Source: Aliivibrio fischeri (lineage in GTDB: Bacteria > Pseudomonadota > Gammaproteobacteria > Enterobacterales > Vibrionaceae). From it: 64,000 nucleotides of DNA. The notes below the pieces were generated by a model. That model was not told the DNA's origin and did not search any database. It saw only the letters and a list, made by a program, of their open reading frames with translations. This document shows, in pieces, positions 1 to 8,417 of this stretch (within the stretch, counting starts at the first letter, position 1; each line of letters begins with the position of its first letter). Where the stretch lies: the NCBI GenBank assembly GCA_038993745.2, contig CP160629.1:1178001-1242000 (forward strand). Direction: 5' to 3'. Made by a program: the position numbers and the translations under genes.

Positions 1-474
1 ATGCCGACCTTTGCATTGAACTTCTCTCGCCCAGGTGGCCAAATTGTAGCGCAATACTACAATTTCCTACGTTTAGGAAAAGAAGGGTATCGTAAGATCC
101 ACCAGGCGTGTTATGACACTGCTGTTTATTTATCATCTGAAATTGAAAAACTGGGTATGTTTGAAATTATCTATGATGGTAAAGGTGGTATTCCAGCAAT
201 GAGTTGGTCATTGAAGGAAGGCGTTGATCCTGGTTTTAATTTGTTTGACCTATCGGATCGAATTCGTTCTCGTGGTTGGCAAATTGCGGCTTATGCAATG
301 CCACCAAAACGTGAAGATTTAGTCATCATGCGTATTTTAGTACGTCATGGATTCAGTCGAGATCAAGCGGATTTATTGGTTGCGGACTTAAAACATTGCG
401 TTGAGTTTTTTGCAAAGCATCCTATTTCCCATGGTAGTGATGAGTTGGAATCATCAGGATTTAACCACGGCTAA
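1..474 (+). CDS. gadB: Glutamate decarboxylase, C-terminal part (5' end outside window)
   Basis: PLP-dependent cytoplasmic enzyme that converts glutamate to GABA and consumes a proton (acid resistance). The 157 visible residues align from memory with the C-terminal third of E. coli GadA/GadB: FALNFSRPGGQ, the QYYNFLRLGKEGY stretch, LSDRIRSRGWQ and VMRILVRHGF. The final residues are NHG; in E. coli the penultimate His of the C-terminal tail plugs the active site at neutral pH, and a His is kept at that place here. The window starts inside the gene, so the first ATG is internal and the PLP lysine lies outside. The next gene is an AspT-type antiporter, which suggests a decarboxylase/antiporter pair. 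Confidence 0.93.
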   Translation: MPTFALNFSRPGGQIVAQYYNFLRLGKEGYRKIHQACYDTAVYLSSEIEKLGMFEIIYDGKGGIPAMSWSLKEGVDPGFNLFDLSDRIRSRGWQIAAYAMPPKREDLVIMRILVRHGFSRDQADLLVADLKHCVEFFAKHPISHGSDELESSGFNHG

Positions 475-509
475 TCCCTTTCGTCGTGATATAGACATTT
501 TGCTTTTTA

Positions 510-545
510 GATCCTCTATTGTTCTGTAGAGGATCTCTTCTTCCT
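510..545 (+). terminator. Hairpin between gadB and the antiporter gene
   Basis: A perfect 9-bp stem, GATCCTCTA / TAGAGGATC, with an 8-nt loop is followed by a T-rich tract (TCTTCTTCC). It may be a weak or partial Rho-independent terminator tuning antiporter expression relative to gadB; the T tract is interrupted. Confidence 0.5.
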
Positions 546-564
546 AAAAATATAGGAAATAATT

Positions 565-2442
565 ATGAATATCGGTCAAATAGGTCGTCCATTTACTTGG
601 GTTCGCTCCAAAGGTTGGGTTCAGTTATTTACTTTACTATGTGTTACTTTCTTCAGTCATTTGGCTTTGGCTGAATCATTAGAAAATCAAGCAACTCAAG
701 ATGCATCTAGTGTCTTTGGTTTTCTCTTTTCTTATATTGCACAAAATCCGTTTGTGTTTCTTTTCTTAAGCATCGCCATTGGTTATCCATTAGGTAAAGT
801 AACAATAAAAGGGGTTAATTTAGGCTCAACAGCAGGCACCTTAGTGGTTGGTGTGGCTATTGCTTTACCTGCTTTTTCTATTTATGGATTACATATTAAT
901 GCACCGGGATTAGTCTCGGACATATTCTTGATGATGTTTATGTATGCAATTGGTATGAAAGTTGGGCCGCAATTTTTCTCTGGTTTAGCTCGAGGCGGTT
1001 TAGACTTTGTAGTTATTGGGTTAATTGTTGTTTTTAGTAACTTTATTATCGTGTTCTTTGGTTCTAAATTATTGGATTTAGCTCCGGGTTATGCGGCTGG
1101 GATAATTTCAGGAAGTTACACAGTAACTGCTGTTATGGGCGTTGCTCAATCTGCGATTAATTCAGGAGCCGTTAAAGCGCCTGCAGGTATGACACTTGAT
1201 CAGATCAGTGCCAATATCGCTGCGGGCTATGCTATCAGTTACATTTTATCAAGTGTATTCATTATCTTACTTATTAAGTATCTGCCTGCTATGTTTGGAA
1301 TTGATCCAGTAAAAGCAGGTAAAGACGCCGAGGCTGAATTTGGTGCTGGTGGGGATACAGAGGCGTTACCAAGTACCAATGGTTTCTCGAATTTAGGTGT
1401 GCTTCCTTTGGATATTCGTGCCTATCGTGTTGATCACCAAGAGTTGGTTGGTCAAGATGTTGAATCATTATTTCATCGTTACCCTCATGCTGCGATTCTT
1501 AAAGTTGTGCGCGGTGAGGATGTTTATGAAGCATCAGATAATCCAATACTTCAACTTGGCGATATTATTGGTATTCGTGGTGATTACCATGTCTTGATTG
1601 AAGGAGGAGAATCCTCTGTAGGTATTGAGGTAGATGAACCAAGAGCACGTAATGTTGATATTGAAGTTGCGGATATTCACCTAGGTAAATCGGAATATAC
1701 AGGTAAAACGATAGAAGATATCAGTAAAGAAGTTGGTTTTGGTATTTATATGAAAGCTTTGTTTAGACAAGGGCATCAACTTCCTATTTTACCTCAAACC
1801 ATTGTCGAAGTAGGCGATGTTATACGTGTGGCAGGGTCTGATTGGTGCGTTAAGCAAGCCGGTAAGAAACTGAACAGTAATCCAATTGTAGAGAGCACGC
1901 TAACGGAGACTTTTTACTTGGCACTTTCTTTATTGATTGGTTACGTTTGTGGTCACTTTAGCGTTACGTTAGGGGGGATCCCATTTGCTTTAGGCACATC
2001 TGCTGGTTGTATGTTGACAGGGATAATATTCTCGTTTTTACGTACTCGTAATCCTGCTTTTGGTGGACCTATGAGTGAAGGGGCTCGTAGCTTCTTACAA
2101 GATATCGGTTTGAGTCTATTTGTTGCGGTATTAGCAGCAACTGTGGGCCCTAAAATATTAGCGTCTTTCCAAGGTATTGTTGTGATTAAAATTGCAGTGT
2201 TAGGGTTGGTTGCTGCTTTACTTCCTCCATTATTGGCGTGGATTTATGGTTTATACGTTAGAAAAATGAACCCTGCAATTCTGGCTGGTGCTTGTGCTGG
2301 TGGACGTAATAGCACACCTGCAATGAAAGGCGCTCAAGATGAATGCCAAAGCGATATGCCTGCAGTCGGCTACCCTGTTCCTTATGCATTAACATCAATG
2401 ATTGTTCTTGTATTAGGTTATCTGGCGATGGTGCTGTATTAA
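565..2442 (+). CDS. AspT/YidE-family antiporter with two TrkA-C domains
   Basis: Inner-membrane antiporter of the aspartate:alanine exchanger (AspT) family. The layout is typical: a block of membrane segments (about residues 50-245), a hydrophilic centre with two RCK_C/TrkA_C-like domains (about 285-345 and 365-435; for example GDIIGIRGDYHVL and GDVIRVAGSDW), then a second membrane block (about 450-625) with the family's GGRNSTPA motif. The N-terminus carries a signal-like hydrophobic stretch ending ALAES, longer than in Tetragenococcus AspT. The start has AGGAA 5-10 nt upstream. Because it follows gadB closely, glutamate/GABA exchange is a reasonable inference, but the substrate is not shown by sequence. 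It converges with the LysR gene, 10 bp away. Confidence 0.88.
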   Translation: MNIGQIGRPFTWVRSKGWVQLFTLLCVTFFSHLALAESLENQATQDASSVFGFLFSYIAQNPFVFLFLSIAIGYPLGKVTIKGVNLGSTAGTLVVGVAIALPAFSIYGLHINAPGLVSDIFLMMFMYAIGMKVGPQFFSGLARGGLDFVVIGLIVVFSNFIIVFFGSKLLDLAPGYAAGIISGSYTVTAVMGVAQSAINSGAVKAPAGMTLDQISANIAAGYAISYILSSVFIILLIKYLPAMFGIDPVKAGKDAEAEFGAGGDTEALPSTNGFSNLGVLPLDIRAYRVDHQELVGQDVESLFHRYPHAAILKVVRGEDVYEASDNPILQLGDIIGIRGDYHVLIEGGESSVGIEVDEPRARNVDIEVADIHLGKSEYTGKTIEDISKEVGFGIYMKALFRQGHQLPILPQTIVEVGDVIRVAGSDWCVKQAGKKLNSNPIVESTLTETFYLALSLLIGYVCGHFSVTLGGIPFALGTSAGCMLTGIIFSFLRTRNPAFGGPMSEGARSFLQDIGLSLFVAVLAATVGPKILASFQGIVVIKIAVLGLVAALLPPLLAWIYGLYVRKMNPAILAGACAGGRNSTPAMKGAQDECQSDMPAVGYPVPYALTSMIVLVLGYLAMVLY

Positions 2443-2452
2443 TTTCGTTTAA

Positions 2453-3361
2453 TTACTTATCCCAGTAGGGCTCGTTACCGAAATATTCACCTAAAAAGTC
2501 GATTAACATTCGAACTTTTCGAGGTAGGTAGCGGGTCTCTGGGTAAACGGCATAAGCCTTAATAGAGTTGAAGCGATAATCGGTCATGATTGGTATTAGG
2601 GAGCCATTTGCTAGCTCTTCCCAGACAATAAATTTAGGTGTGAATAATACGCCATGTCCAGATACCGCCATTGTTTTTAGAAAATCCCCATTATTTGCGA
2701 TACAAAAGCTTTCCATCGGAACTGTCATTGTTTTGTTATTGTTATCTATTAACTCAACACCGGACAGTGGTTGTTGGCTATACCTTAATAATTTATGAGA
2801 TTTTAGATCATTAGGTGTTGTGATATGTCCATGTTCCGTTAGGTAATCTGGACTTACACATAATACATGATGGATAGGGGCGAGTGGTTTCGCTCGTAAA
2901 GTTGAATTACTCAGAGAGCCAATTCGAATCGCCAAATCAACCCCATCTTCAACTAAATCTATTTTTTTATCCGAAAAATCGATATCTAATTTTAGCTCTG
3001 GATGTAACTTTGCAAAATTGTCGAGAGCAGGGACAAGGTGCTTGAGTCCAAAGGTTAATGGAACCGCTAGCTTTAATACACCATTTAATTTGCTACTAGT
3101 CGATGATATATGACAATGTAGATCGTCCACTTCATCCAAAATTAATTTACATTTATTCAAATAAACTTGACCAGCTTCAGTCAAACTTGATGTTCGGGTT
3201 GTTCGATTAAGTAGCTTCACTCCGAGTTGTTGCTCTAACTCACTAAGGCGTTTACTGATGGCTGATTTGGCAAGATTAAGTCGCTCTGCTGCTCTGGTAA
3301 TACTGCCAGTTTCAACAACAGTAATAAAAATTCGCATGCTTTCTAATTGCCCCATATCCAT
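2453..3361 (-). CDS. LysR-family transcriptional regulator
   Basis: A 302-residue LysR regulator: N-terminal winged helix-turn-helix (about residues 5-65, with SITRAAERLNLAKSAISKRL) and a C-terminal periplasmic-binding-like effector domain (about 90-295). It is divergent from doxX-pirin, and a 19-bp perfect palindrome lies between them, so it probably controls that pair and itself. The C-terminal stretch LPRKVRMLIDFLGEYFG and the ending PYWDK closely resemble the LysR at 32523, marking them as paralogues of one subfamily (DNA binding at quinone or electrophile-responsive genes is common there, but no ligand can be read from sequence). Confidence 0.9.
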   Translation of the reverse strand: MDMGQLESMRIFITVVETGSITRAAERLNLAKSAISKRLSELEQQLGVKLLNRTTRTSSLTEAGQVYLNKCKLILDEVDDLHCHISSTSSKLNGVLKLAVPLTFGLKHLVPALDNFAKLHPELKLDIDFSDKKIDLVEDGVDLAIRIGSLSNSTLRAKPLAPIHHVLCVSPDYLTEHGHITTPNDLKSHKLLRYSQQPLSGVELIDNNNKTMTVPMESFCIANNGDFLKTMAVSGHGVLFTPKFIVWEELANGSLIPIMTDYRFNSIKAYAVYPETRYLPRKVRMLIDFLGEYFGNEPYWDK

Positions 3362-3377
3362 TCCTTTATTTGTTTAT

Positions 3378-3396
3378 TGTTCTCTAAATGAGAACA
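3378..3396. promoter_or_regulatory. Palindromic operator between LysR and doxX
   Basis: TGTTCTCTAAATGAGAACA is a perfect inverted repeat (7-bp arms, 5-bp spacer) 17 bp upstream of the LysR start and in the divergent region. Its shape fits a LysR-type operator; assignment to the neighbouring regulator is inference from position. Confidence 0.65.
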
Positions 3397-3507
3397 GTGT
3401 TTCCTCAGTATTGCTGTTTATCAAGATTTCTTCAATGGCTATTCTTTATACCAAGTGATGAGACATGAAAGATATATGTCTAATTTAATGTATGAAAAGG
3501 AAAAATC

Positions 3508-3900
3508 ATGAATAAATTACAACAACTGGCAGCACCAACAGGGCGTTTCTTTTTATCTCTAATATTTGTTACATCGGGTTTAAGTAAAATTACACAATAT
3601 GAAGGGACGCAAGGTTATATGGAAGCGATGGGCGTACCTGGAGCGTTATTACCATTAGTTATTTTAACCGAAGTTGTTGGTGGTTTAGCCGTGATGTTAG
3701 GTTGGAAAACGAGATATGCAGCGTTTGCATTGGCCGGTTTTAGTGCATTATCTGCGTTACTTTTTCATGTCGATTTTTCCGATCAATCTGAAATGACAAG
3801 CTTTATGAAAAATATCGCCTTAGCAGGTGGTTTTTTAGTGATATTTGCACAAGGTGCGGGCTCGTATGCGATAGATAATCGTAATAAAAACGAGTCATAG
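3508..3900 (+). CDS. DoxX-family membrane protein
   Basis: A small (130-residue) four-helix inner-membrane protein of the DoxX family. The family signature near the N-terminus is present (GRFFLSLIFVTSGLSKI), followed by hydrophobic helices around residues 45-65, 70-90 and 105-122. A strong ribosome site (AAAGGAAAAA) precedes the ATG. DoxX proteins are often linked to redox or thiol stress, but their reaction is unsettled. The stop codon overlaps the AGGAGG ribosome site of the pirin gene, so the two are translationally close and form an operon probably controlled by the divergent LysR. Confidence 0.9.
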   Translation: MNKLQQLAAPTGRFFLSLIFVTSGLSKITQYEGTQGYMEAMGVPGALLPLVILTEVVGGLAVMLGWKTRYAAFALAGFSALSALLFHVDFSDQSEMTSFMKNIALAGGFLVIFAQGAGSYAIDNRNKNES

Positions 3901-3909
3901 GAGGTTTAT

Positions 3910-4776
3910 ATGTCCGAAGTAATGCAAAAAAACAGAACAGTTGTACGAACCATTTCTGGAGTCGAAACATCAGATGGTGATGGTGTAAAACTCACTCGTA
4001 TTATTGGTACACAAAAGCTAGACGTGCTTGATCCTTTTTTATTGCTGGATTGTTTTGAAAGTGATGATGCTTCAGATTATATAGGTGGTTTTCCAACGCA
4101 TCCGCACCGAGGATTTGAAACTGTCAGTTATCTACTAAATGGCAAAATGCGCCATAAAGACAGTGCTGGGCATGAAGGTGTTGTTGAATCCGGTGGCGTG
4201 CAATGGATGACCGCAGGAAAAGGTGTATTGCATTCCGAAATGCCTGAGCAGGAAGAGGGATTACTGAAAGGATTTCAATTGTGGGTTAATTTACCAAAAG
4301 CATCAAAAATGATTGAGCCTGCTTATCAAGAGTATCCACCAGAAACGACACCTTTAGAAAAGCGAGAAAATGGTATTGAGATCCGAGTTATCGCAGGTTC
4401 AACAAATCTAGGTACAAAAGGACCAGTGAATAATGTTCATGTTTATCCTACGTATATGGATATCAATATACCTAGAGGACAAATGTTAGAACAAAGCTTA
4501 CCGTTTGAGCACAATGCTTTTATCTATGTTATTGAAGGTAATGTGGGTATTAAGAGTGATGATAATCAAGTTCAAACTGTTGATATGCGGTCACTCGCAG
4601 TATTTGGTAAGGGGCAGAACGTTTCCTTTGTTGCTGATGACTCTTCAGCCCGATTTTTATTTGTTGCTGGTAAACCATTAAATGAACCGATTGCTCGAGG
4701 TGGTCCGTTTGTAATGAATACTCGTGCAGAAGTATTACAAGCATTTGATGACTTTAACCAAGGTCGATTCCACTAA
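3910..4776 (+). CDS. Pirin-family bicupin protein
   Basis: A 288-residue cytoplasmic pirin: N-terminal cupin with the metal-binding signature HPHRGFETVSY (about residues 58-68) and the downstream H..SEMP segment (GVLHSEMP), then the pirin C-terminal cupin (about 175-280). Pirins bind iron, and some are quercetin 2,3-dioxygenases; which activity applies cannot be told. It is co-transcribed with doxX (9 bp apart) behind a LysR, a frequent arrangement in proteobacteria for response to quinones or phenolics. Confidence 0.92.
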   Translation: MSEVMQKNRTVVRTISGVETSDGDGVKLTRIIGTQKLDVLDPFLLLDCFESDDASDYIGGFPTHPHRGFETVSYLLNGKMRHKDSAGHEGVVESGGVQWMTAGKGVLHSEMPEQEEGLLKGFQLWVNLPKASKMIEPAYQEYPPETTPLEKRENGIEIRVIAGSTNLGTKGPVNNVHVYPTYMDINIPRGQMLEQSLPFEHNAFIYVIEGNVGIKSDDNQVQTVDMRSLAVFGKGQNVSFVADDSSARFLFVAGKPLNEPIARGGPFVMNTRAEVLQAFDDFNQGRFH

Positions 4777-4782
4777 GGTTGA

Positions 4783-4816
4783 AAAGCCATGTTATTTAAT
4801 ATGGCTTTATTTTTTT
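4783..4816 (+). terminator. Rho-independent terminator after pirin
   Basis: Stem AAAGCCAT / ATGGCTTT with a 10-nt loop is followed by a run of seven T. It overlaps the stop codon of the convergent small gene on the other strand. Confidence 0.8.
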
Positions 4817-5004
4817 CTTCGTTTTTTAGGTCTTTTCTTATTAAGAACTTTATTTAATAGTTGTATTTGTTCTTCAGAGAGAGGGTATTTATCCATCATT
4901 TGGTTTTGAGTACTTAATAGCATGGTTTTTTCCCAAGGCTTAAACACATCAAATTCAAGTAGAATAGCGTCATTGATTTTTATGAAAAGCTCATAATCGT
5001 TCAT
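4807..5004 (-). CDS. Small conserved-looking hypothetical protein with basic tail
   Basis: I do not recognise a family. A longer frame exists upstream, but the ATG at 5004 has AAGGAT 5-11 nt before it and gives a 65-residue protein beginning MNDYELFIKINDAILLEF. The C-terminus is strongly basic (KKRPKKRRKK), suggesting binding to nucleic acid or an acidic partner. No membrane segment or signal peptide. It is convergent with pirin and stands alone. Function unknown. Confidence 0.6.
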   Translation of the reverse strand: MNDYELFIKINDAILLEFDVFKPWEKTMLLSTQNQMMDKYPLSEEQIQLLNKVLNKKRPKKRRKK

Positions 5005-5098
5005 AAGGATCCTTATTGTTGAGAAGAACCATAACATAAGAAATGTATAGATGAACGTTTTATAGCAATCTAAATGAATAACGGCGCATTTTGTTGAT

Positions 5099-5132
5099 AA
5101 AAAAGCCTTCTAGTTTTAGTAACCAGAAGGCT
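5099..5132 (-). terminator. Rho-independent terminator after the DUF1254 operon
   Basis: On the minus strand, AGCCTTCT pairs with AGAAGGCT through an intervening loop with further partial pairing, and the stem is followed by six T. It lies 20 bp beyond the stop of the downstream DUF1254 gene. Confidence 0.75.
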
Positions 5133-5151
5133 GTTATTTAAATATTATTTT

Positions 5152-6630
5152 TTATTTCACTTCTTCAAAGTTTGGAAGCAAGGTTTTTGGTTCTTCATCA
5201 ACAAAAGCTTTTTTCGGTGAGTACGCTCTAAAGTAAACAAACCAACCTTCTTTTTCGTTAGTTTGAACCCAATTTGCCTCAGCAACACCTTTAGGTTTCT
5301 TTGGAGAGAAGTGTAAGGTGATTGAGCCGTCTTTATTATAGACCGAACCTTTGATATTGGAGCCCACATCTGCGCGACCTAAATCGTTTTCAATTATTGC
5401 TCTATTTTCAACATTATAAACGGTTATTGTCCAGAATAAATCAGCGTACATATCTGGGTTTTTGATGGTTAATGTGTAGTGTTTACCGCCATCTAAGCCG
5501 TGATCTTTTTCTCCAGAATAGTAATTATCTAGATATACTTGGCCCCAACCACCATTGTCCATACCGTGCATGGCAATGTCATTGGTTACGGCTTCATAAA
5601 ACCATGCTGCTCGTCCATCTAAATCCATACCATTATTTCGGTCTTGGTTAGGTGTAGATGCGGTTGCTATTTCCCAAGGATTACCTTTTGGACCATATTC
5701 TGCATGATCAAGACGACCGGTTTTATTAAAATCGATATTTTTTGTCATAGCTTCACCAACAATAGCTGCCTCTTTTAATAAAGATTGCTGTTTTGGGGTT
5801 GGTGTAAATGGTTTTCCTTTTTCAATGCCTAAAGGGCGTAGCATATCCATCATCATACGATCACGCTCTTGCACTGGATTAGCTTGAATAGCTTGGTTAA
5901 CGACTTCCCAGAATTCCATACCTCGTGGTTGTTTATGGTCAATCCCACGTTTTACATGATAAATTCCTTTGTTTGTTAATGGGTTACCATTTATATCCGT
6001 AATGCCTTTTTGAATGGAATTCATCATGGTTGAACGAACTTTGGCATCTTTATTCATTAAACGCACACCAAAAAAGAAGTCATTAGTATCCATTGCAATT
6101 AATGTTGCACCTTTTACTCTTGGTACTGAATTTTCTGCTTTGTAAATGACATATTTCCCAGGTTTAGTCATTTGTTCTTTACCAATTTGCCACATGTTAT
6201 GAACGGCACCACGTAATTGCGTATCTGGAAGATTAATTACAATTGGTCCATTATTTAAGTTCATATAACCAATTAAATAAGGTGTTGAAGTGTTATAAGT
6301 TAAGCCTCCTAGTTTAGACTCGTAACCAGCTTGGTAAACGAGTTGGCCATTTTCTGTTCCCCAAGTTTGGTAGTGATCGTTTTTCCATTTATAGAAACTT
6401 ACGATCGGTGTTGCCCAAATATATCCTTGTACTGCACGTTGATAATCCAATTCATCAAATAATTTCTGTGATGTTTTGTTAGTTGGTACGCCATGCTCAA
6501 AGCCATTTTCAAAGGTGAGTTGGCCACTGCGTGTTTCTAGAGTTTCATAACCTCCAGATGGAAGGTAATCATTAGCGAGTGTAGTGAAGCTTATTGTGCC
6601 AAGCATTAAAGCGATGAGTGTTTTTTTCAT
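5152..6630 (-). CDS. Secreted DUF1254/DUF1214 protein (second of a tandem pair)
   Basis: A 492-residue protein with a signal peptide (MKKTLIALMLGTISFTTLAN, cleavage about residue 19-20). The N-terminal half is a DUF1254 domain (about 50-190: YIWATPIVSFYKW, TPYLIGYMNLNNGPIVINLP), and the C-terminal part a DUF1214 domain (about 375-480, including LFWTITVYNVENRAII and a final FVYFRAYSP segment). Such proteins are secreted or envelope proteins of unknown function. It is 24 bp from a paralogue upstream and probably co-transcribed with it, with a divergent LysR gene beyond. No catalytic motif is recognisable. Confidence 0.9.
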   Translation of the reverse strand: MKKTLIALMLGTISFTTLANDYLPSGGYETLETRSGQLTFENGFEHGVPTNKTSQKLFDELDYQRAVQGYIWATPIVSFYKWKNDHYQTWGTENGQLVYQAGYESKLGGLTYNTSTPYLIGYMNLNNGPIVINLPDTQLRGAVHNMWQIGKEQMTKPGKYVIYKAENSVPRVKGATLIAMDTNDFFFGVRLMNKDAKVRSTMMNSIQKGITDINGNPLTNKGIYHVKRGIDHKQPRGMEFWEVVNQAIQANPVQERDRMMMDMLRPLGIEKGKPFTPTPKQQSLLKEAAIVGEAMTKNIDFNKTGRLDHAEYGPKGNPWEIATASTPNQDRNNGMDLDGRAAWFYEAVTNDIAMHGMDNGGWGQVYLDNYYSGEKDHGLDGGKHYTLTIKNPDMYADLFWTITVYNVENRAIIENDLGRADVGSNIKGSVYNKDGSITLHFSPKKPKGVAEANWVQTNEKEGWFVYFRAYSPKKAFVDEEPKTLLPNFEEVK

Positions 6631-6654
6631 GTGTTTATCCTATTGAACTGTTGG

Positions 6655-8253
6655 TTATTTCACGCAGTTAATTTTTTCAAATTCCCCAGGGACCCAAGAA
6701 CCATCAAATAAACTTTGCTGAGGACCATAAAAACGGATCAAGGAGAACCAGCTGTCATTATCAAATTGCAACCAGTTATTTTTGGCTAATTGCGCATTCT
6801 CTGGCGCGGTTGGACCAAAGAATAATGTGACAGAGTCATCACTGTTTTTAATTGGATTATCACGATCGCCAAGTGAAGGCCATTGATGATTTTCAACATT
6901 AACACCCGCAGCCGTTGCTGCATCATAAGCGGTGACCGACCAGAATAAGCTAGCAGGTACATCTGCAGGAATGTGTAAAGAGTAATTACAAGAGCCAACT
7001 AACGGATTGAGGTCTTTATCTTTATATGCACCAGCGTATTTAGCTCCTGCTCCTATTTTGGCGTTAATCATTCCTGAAGACATAGAATAATGGTTGGTGT
7101 ACATATGAGTGATAGCATCGACATTGGTGTAGCCGGTTTTTATATTGTGATAATAAGGGTCTGATAGCGCATGATATTGATTCCCTTTGTCAGTTAATGC
7201 GTGAGCAACCCACGATGGTGCTTCTTTCCAAAACCATGTATCACCAGTGGTTTTACTTGATTTCTCATCAAAGTTAAGGGCAATCTCTTTGCTAATTTTC
7301 CAACCAGTTTGAGCGGCCTTTGTTAGCATCTCTTTTTGCTTTTCAGTTGGTGTAAATTCAACGCCTTTGCTTATTCCAATTGCGGCCATGACACCATTCA
7401 TATATGGATCAAACGTAGCCAACTCCATATTTTGAACGGCTCTGTTTAATGTTTCATAGAATCGATAATCGTTATCCCAAATCGATTTAGAAGGAACATC
7501 AGAGACATTAAAGAATTCCATTGACTCAGCACTGCCATTTAGTGGATATACTTTGATTTCTTTTACTCGATTAACTGCAGGCTCAAGGTTATTCATGTCT
7601 TTAAAGAAAGAGCGAAGGAATAAGAATACTTCAGAAGTATTTGATTCATAAATAAAGTATTTATCTGCTAGCTGTGCGTAATCTTCACGCTTTTTATTTG
7701 GCGGTAAAATAAGAAATTTCGCCGCTTTACCTTTGTCAGGACCAGCATTACCAATATCACCTAAATATTGTCCACCCGGTTGGTTTTTATCTAATGGACC
7801 TCGTAGTGGGTGGTGGTACATATCATCCATTAATGATTGTAAACCTGCGGGATGTTCTATAATTAAAGGACCTGTTTCTTTCATATCTAGCCAGCCCATT
7901 GCGTAGATAACATCTGAGTTTGGTGTGGTTATTAATGAATTGGGTTTTAAACGATCTTGGTAAATGGCTATTTTATTATAGGCGGTACCATTCATTAGCT
8001 CTGCGTGACCTTCTTGCATCGCTTTCATATTTACAATAGGCAGAGCCCATTGATATAGCATGGATGCACGTTGAAAATAGCTTTCATTTTGAAGGATTTT
8101 TTGACTGGTTTCTGTCGGAAATCCACCGTTCATTTCTAAGTTAGCCAATGTTGAATATCTATCTGACATAGAAGATACGGCATCAGGTGAACTGCTCGCA
8201 GATGCATTACACGTGATAGCGAAAATTGATATAGCAAGTAAGGTTCTTTTCAT
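6655..8253 (-). CDS. Secreted DUF1254/DUF1214 protein (first of a tandem pair)
   Basis: Start set at the ATG at 8253 (532 residues) because GGAG lies 5 nt upstream and the signal peptide MKRTLLAISIFAITCNASAS follows directly; an in-frame extension upstream lacks such a site. DUF1254 covers about residues 60-200 (QWALPIVNMKAM, NSDVIYAMGWLDM) and DUF1214 about 415-525 (SLFWSVTAYDAATAAG, SWFSLIRFYGP). It is clearly paralogous to the next gene but divergent in sequence. It faces a LysR gene across 164 bp, a likely regulator. The enzymatic role, if any, is unknown. Confidence 0.9.
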   Translation of the reverse strand: MKRTLLAISIFAITCNASASSSPDAVSSMSDRYSTLANLEMNGGFPTETSQKILQNESYFQRASMLYQWALPIVNMKAMQEGHAELMNGTAYNKIAIYQDRLKPNSLITTPNSDVIYAMGWLDMKETGPLIIEHPAGLQSLMDDMYHHPLRGPLDKNQPGGQYLGDIGNAGPDKGKAAKFLILPPNKKREDYAQLADKYFIYESNTSEVFLFLRSFFKDMNNLEPAVNRVKEIKVYPLNGSAESMEFFNVSDVPSKSIWDNDYRFYETLNRAVQNMELATFDPYMNGVMAAIGISKGVEFTPTEKQKEMLTKAAQTGWKISKEIALNFDEKSSKTTGDTWFWKEAPSWVAHALTDKGNQYHALSDPYYHNIKTGYTNVDAITHMYTNHYSMSSGMINAKIGAGAKYAGAYKDKDLNPLVGSCNYSLHIPADVPASLFWSVTAYDAATAAGVNVENHQWPSLGDRDNPIKNSDDSVTLFFGPTAPENAQLAKNNWLQFDNDSWFSLIRFYGPQQSLFDGSWVPGEFEKINCVK

Positions 8254-8417
8254 GTGTACTCCAATATAAGGCAAAGGTATTTGCTCAACTGAATTACATT
8301 GTTGTTTATTTTTGATAACCTAGATAATGAATTGAAGGGATATGAGATATATCATTTAGTCATCATTGGTGGCGTGATTCGTTTATGGTACTAATTTGGA
8401 TAAGTAAGTAGGACAAA

